This document shows, one piece after another, positions 22,468 through 24,745 of a stretch of 24,745 nt of DNA. This DNA is from Alistipes sp. CAG:435 (GTDB lineage: Bacteria > Bacteroidota > Bacteroidia > Bacteroidales > UBA932), in contig FR893140.1 in NCBI GenBank assembly GCA_000433355.1, positions 1 to 24,745 on the forward strand, written 5' to 3'. The translations under genes were made by a program, and so were the position numbers. Numbering within the stretch: the stretch's first letter is position 1; each line of letters starts with the position of its first letter. The notes beneath the pieces were generated by a model. The model was not told the origin of the DNA, did not search any database, and saw nothing but the letters and a program-made list of their open reading frames with translations.

Positions 22468-23466
22468 ATGGTAAAACTTGGTATTAACGGATTTGGCCGT
22501 ATCGGCCGGATGGTTTTCCGTGCAGCGGTTGAGAACTTCTCAAACGACATCGAGGTTGTAGGTATCAACGACCTTCTCGATCCAGAGTATCTTGCTTACA
22601 TGCTCAAGTACGACTCAGTTCACGGAGCATTCAAGGGCGACGTAAAGGTTGAGGACGGACACCTTGTAGTAAACGGCAAGAAGATCCGTGTCACCGCTGA
22701 GATGGATCCTGCAAACCTCAAGTGGAACGAGGTTGAGGCAGACGTAGTTGTTGAGTCAACAGGTTTCTTCCTTACTGACGAGACAGCCCGCAAGCACATC
22801 CAGGCCGGCGCTAAGAAAGTCATCATGTCAGCTCCTTCAAAGGACAGCACCCCTATGTTCGTCTATGGTGTAAACCACAAGACCTACGCTGGACAGGACA
22901 TCATCTCCAACGCATCCTGCACCACCAACTGCCTTGCTCCTATCACCAAGGTGCTCAACGACAAGTTCGGTGTGAAGAGAGGCCTTATGACAACCGTTCA
23001 CGCCGCCACCGCTACCCAGAAGACCGTTGACGGACCTTCAAAGAAGGACTGGAGAGGTGGTCGTGGAATCCTCGAGAACATCATCCCTTCATCAACAGGT
23101 GCCGCCAAGGCTGTAGGTAAGGTTCTTCCTGAGCTCAACGGCAAGCTTACCGGTATGTCTCTCCGTGTTCCTACTTCTGACGTTTCCTTCGTAGACCTTA
23201 CCTGCGAGCTCAACACTCCAGCCACCTACGATGAGATCTGCGCCGCCATGAAGGAGGCTTCCGAGGGCGAGCTCAAGGGTGTTCTTGGTTACACTGACGA
23301 GCCACTGGTATCCACCGATTTCCGCAACGACTCACGCACTTCAATCTTCGACGTGAAGGCTGGTATCCAGCTCGATCCTACCTTCGTCAAGGTTTGCGCT
23401 TGGTACGACAACGAGTGGGGTTATTCCAACAAGGTGCTCGAAATGGCACGTGTTATCGCGAAATAA
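22468..23466 (+). CDS. gap: Glyceraldehyde-3-phosphate dehydrogenase, type I, NAD-dependent
   Basis: This glycolytic enzyme converts glyceraldehyde 3-phosphate, phosphate and NAD+ to 1,3-bisphosphoglycerate. The 332-residue protein has the Rossmann start KLGINGFGRIGRMVFRA. The Asp/Leu in VGINDLLDP (D35) favours NAD over NADP. The active site is SNASCTTNCLAP (C151 nucleophile, H178 in TTVHAATATQ), and the C-terminus is WYDNEWGYSNKVLEMA. Codon use differs from the neighbours (many CGT, GTT, CTT, GTA and few CGG/AGG), as expected for a highly expressed gene. The leader is A/T-rich up to the ATG, and a strong intrinsic terminator follows 27 bases after the stop, so it is probably monocistronic. 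Confidence 0.97.
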   Translation: MVKLGINGFGRIGRMVFRAAVENFSNDIEVVGINDLLDPEYLAYMLKYDSVHGAFKGDVKVEDGHLVVNGKKIRVTAEMDPANLKWNEVEADVVVESTGFFLTDETARKHIQAGAKKVIMSAPSKDSTPMFVYGVNHKTYAGQDIISNASCTTNCLAPITKVLNDKFGVKRGLMTTVHAATATQKTVDGPSKKDWRGGRGILENIIPSSTGAAKAVGKVLPELNGKLTGMSLRVPTSDVSFVDLTCELNTPATYDEICAAMKEASEGELKGVLGYTDEPLVSTDFRNDSRTSIFDVKAGIQLDPTFVKVCAWYDNEWGYSNKVLEMARVIAK

Positions 23467-23493
23467 TTAATTCACTTTTTTGCGAATAAGAAC

Positions 23494-23526
23494 AAGGGTG
23501 GCTAAAGTCTCTTTTTAGTCACCCTT
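23494..23526 (+). terminator. Intrinsic terminator of gap
   Basis: AAGGGTGGCTAAA pairs with TTTAGTCACCCTT over 13 bp including one G-T pair, with a 7-base loop, followed by a T-rich tract (ATTTATAAT). It lies 27 bases after the gap stop codon. Confidence 0.85.
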
Positions 23527-23549
23527 ATTTATAATAATCCTACCCCCTG

Positions 23550-23595
23550 GTCACTTCGTGACAGCCCCGGTGGGGCACGGGGAAAGGTTTCCCCG
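23550..23595. repeat. Cluster of three consecutive GC-rich hairpins
   Basis: Three perfect stems follow each other closely: GTCAC/GTGAC (23550-23562), GCCCC/GGGGC (23564-23576) and CGGGGAAA/TTTCCCCG (23578-23595). A GGTCGCTTCGCTCC imperfect stem, T8 and then T8G5 homopolymer runs follow to about 23655. It resembles REP/BIME-like intergenic repeats and lies between the gap terminator and the OmpA-like promoter. Function unknown. Confidence 0.6.
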
Positions 23596-23667
23596 AATCC
23601 CGTTCGGTCGCTTCGCTCCTATTTTTTTTATATTTTAGCAGCTTTTTTTTGGGGGAGCACCTTATTT

Positions 23668-23696
23668 TTTGACAACACAAAGACGGCATTCTTTTG
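23668..23696 (+). promoter_or_regulatory. Candidate promoter of the OmpA-like lipoprotein gene
   Basis: TTTG (23668-23671) precedes TTCTTTTG (23689-23696, one mismatch to TAnnTTTG) by 17 bases. The downstream part shares the 12-mer TTCTTTTGGAAG with the aminotransferase promoter region (5125). A start near 23703 would leave a leader of about 22 bases. Confidence 0.4.
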
Positions 23697-23724
23697 GAAG
23701 CCGTACATTAAAAAATCAAACATT

Positions 23725-24405
23725 ATGAAGAAAGTTGTTTTGACCCTTCTCTGCGGCGCCATGATCTTCTCTGGCTGCGGCACAATGTCCAAGACTGGAC
23801 AAGGTACACTTCTCGGTTCCGGAGCCGGAGCCATCATCGGAGCCGGAATCGGCGCCGCCATCGGTGACGGCAAGGGCGCGGCCATCGGAGCGGCCATCGG
23901 AACAGCCGTGGGCGCTGGAACCGGAGCTGTCATCGGCAAGAAGATGGACAAGAAGGCAGCCGAGCTTGAGGCACTTGAGAACGCCCAGGTAGAGACCGTA
24001 CAGGATCAGAACGGTCTCCAGGCCATCAAGGTCACCTTCAACAGCGGCATCCTCTTCCCTACCAACGGATCGACCCTGTCACAGACCTCAAAGAACGAAC
24101 TCTCACAGTTCGCCACAAAGATGAGCGATATGCAGGACACAGACATCACCATCTACGGCCACACCGACAACACCGGTCCCGACGCCGTCAACGAGCGCCT
24201 GTCCAACGAGAGGGCCCAGTCCGTGGCCAACTACCTGAAGAACTGCGGCATAGCCTCCTCACGTATGACCACCGAAGGCAAGTCCTACTCCATGCCGGTG
24301 GCCGACAACTCCACCAAGGAAGGCCGCGCCCAGAACCGCCGTGTCGAGATCTACATCACCGCCAACAAGACGATGATCGAGAAGGCCGAGAACGGCACGC
24401 TGTAG
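23725..24405 (+). CDS. OmpA-family lipoprotein with glycine-zipper domain
   Basis: The 226-residue protein has a lipoprotein signal (MKKVVLTLLCGAMIFSGC; lipobox FSGC, acylated C18). A glycine-zipper segment at about 26-75 (GAGAIIGAGIGAAIG and repeats) is likely membrane-associated. The C-terminal OmpA-like domain (about 100-215) binds peptidoglycan: DITIYGHTDNTGPDAVN, LSNERAQSVANYLK, and the diaminopimelate-site Asp/Arg region in NRRVEIYI. The layout is that of YiaD-type outer-membrane proteins that tether the outer membrane to the wall. G/C-ended codons dominate, and the encoding DNA around 23810-23940 is itself repetitive because of the zipper. The intrinsic terminator is not immediate but 140 bases downstream, beyond a structured element. 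Confidence 0.93.
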   Translation: MKKVVLTLLCGAMIFSGCGTMSKTGQGTLLGSGAGAIIGAGIGAAIGDGKGAAIGAAIGTAVGAGTGAVIGKKMDKKAAELEALENAQVETVQDQNGLQAIKVTFNSGILFPTNGSTLSQTSKNELSQFATKMSDMQDTDITIYGHTDNTGPDAVNERLSNERAQSVANYLKNCGIASSRMTTEGKSYSMPVADNSTKEGRAQNRRVEIYITANKTMIEKAENGTL

Positions 24406-24417
24406 GGAATGACCATT

Positions 24418-24512
24418 CTTTATGAATATAACAGACGCGATGTCTGATGCCAACTGAATATTACCGTATTCTATGGCAATCAGCAATTACACGTTACTGA
24501 ATATTCATAAAG
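24418..24512. repeat. 95-bp intergenic element bounded by a perfect 12-bp inverted repeat
   Basis: CTTTATGAATAT (24418-24429) and ATATTCATAAAG (24501-24512) are perfect inverted copies 71 bases apart. With a two-base bulge the pairing extends outward by four more bases (CATT/AATG). Inside is a second stem CAGAC/GTCTG (24432-24446). No ORF is present. It could be a MITE-like remnant, a processed 3' UTR or a small RNA. Confidence 0.5.
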
Positions 24513-24545
24513 ACAATGCTGAATGCCGCGGAGCACAGAATCCGC

Positions 24546-24584
24546 AAAGCGAGTTAGGTTATATCGCACCTGACTCGCTTTTTT
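24546..24584 (+). terminator. Strong intrinsic terminator
   Basis: AAAGCGAGT and AGGT pair with ACCT and ACTCGCTTT across an 8-base loop (one internal T-G mismatch), followed directly by a run of T. It is 140 bases after the OmpA-like stop and would end that transcript or a short transcript from the preceding element. Confidence 0.85.
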
Positions 24585-24694
24585 GTTTCTCGTTACCCTG
24601 TATTGACATTATGACAGCTGTATTTGCCGTAAACCAATAACCACATAGCGCATTTGTCGTGACTCACCAGGCACAATATCAAGCTTTCTGAGGT

Positions 24695-24745
24695 ATGAAA
24701 ACCACTTCCATCTCAATTTGGTACAGGAAAAGGGCTTATGGGGTA
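24695..24745 (+). CDS. Possible 5' end of a gene cut by the window edge
   Basis: An ATG at 24695 opens a frame that stays open to the last base: MKTTSISIWYRKRAYGV. The preceding 110 bases (24585-24694) have no gene. Short basic starts of this kind occur in Bacteroidales tyrosine recombinases, but 17 residues cannot support that assignment. Confidence 0.3.
   Translation, partial: MKTTSISIWYRKRAYGV

Overview
The window reads as a chromosomal segment of a Bacteroidales (Bacteroidota) bacterium. Several genes are preceded by the phylum's -7 element TAnnTTFG-type sequence (TAnnTTTG), starts sit in A/T-rich leaders without Shine-Dalgarno sequences, and the gene set (surE-lpxB pair, RlmI-like methyltransferase beside a DEDDy exonuclease, secreted bleomycin-hydrolase-like C1 peptidase, PMCA-type calcium ATPase, AspT/YidE-type transporter) fits that group. 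No rRNA, tRNA or CRISPR array was seen. The genus cannot be fixed from the sequence alone.

Left edge (1-2132), accessory: the 5' part of an IS3-family insertion sequence on the minus strand (orfA, an A7 slippery site, and orfB running off the window). It abuts a lower-GC gene remnant that has lost its 5' end and carries a frameshift. A strong hairpin nested in a second inverted repeat separates this debris from the core genes. The transposase has Gly where the first catalytic Asp of the DDE triad is expected.

Core block A (2133-5255), minus strand: lipoprotein, DEDDy 3'-5' exonuclease and RlmI-like rRNA methyltransferase overlap one another head to tail, probably as one operon. The methyltransferase carries an in-frame array of seven 21-bp units. 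Block B (5256-7680), plus strand: a PLP aminotransferase and glycerate kinase, preceded by a leader with mutually exclusive hairpins. Block C (7736-10836), minus strand: rubrerythrin, C1 peptidase, phosphatidylserine synthase and a small alpha/beta hydrolase, packed within a few bases of each other. A duplicated 28-bp promoter unit lies upstream.

The middle (10837-13761) holds about 450 bp of unexplained sequence, a DUF1810 gene, a TerB-like protein and a possible gene remnant. Next come a P-IIB calcium ATPase and a convergent, 3'-overlapping YidE-like transporter. A membrane-anchored GH25 lysozyme is divergent from the transporter. It converges on a minus-strand operon surE - lpxB - secreted propeller-like protein, which serves lipid A synthesis and nucleotide turnover.

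Right end (22356-24745): a GAPDH gene transcribed divergently from surE, with a clear terminator, a cluster of small GC-rich hairpins, an OmpA-family lipoprotein with a glycine zipper, a structured 95-bp intergenic element, an intrinsic terminator, and the possible first 17 codons of a further gene.

The most notable points are the promoter-creating 28-bp duplication ahead of rubrerythrin, the repeat expansion inside the rRNA methyltransferase, the apparent catalytic lesion in the transposase, and the excess of GAATAT/ATATTC across the window. I found no convincing new multi-gene system.
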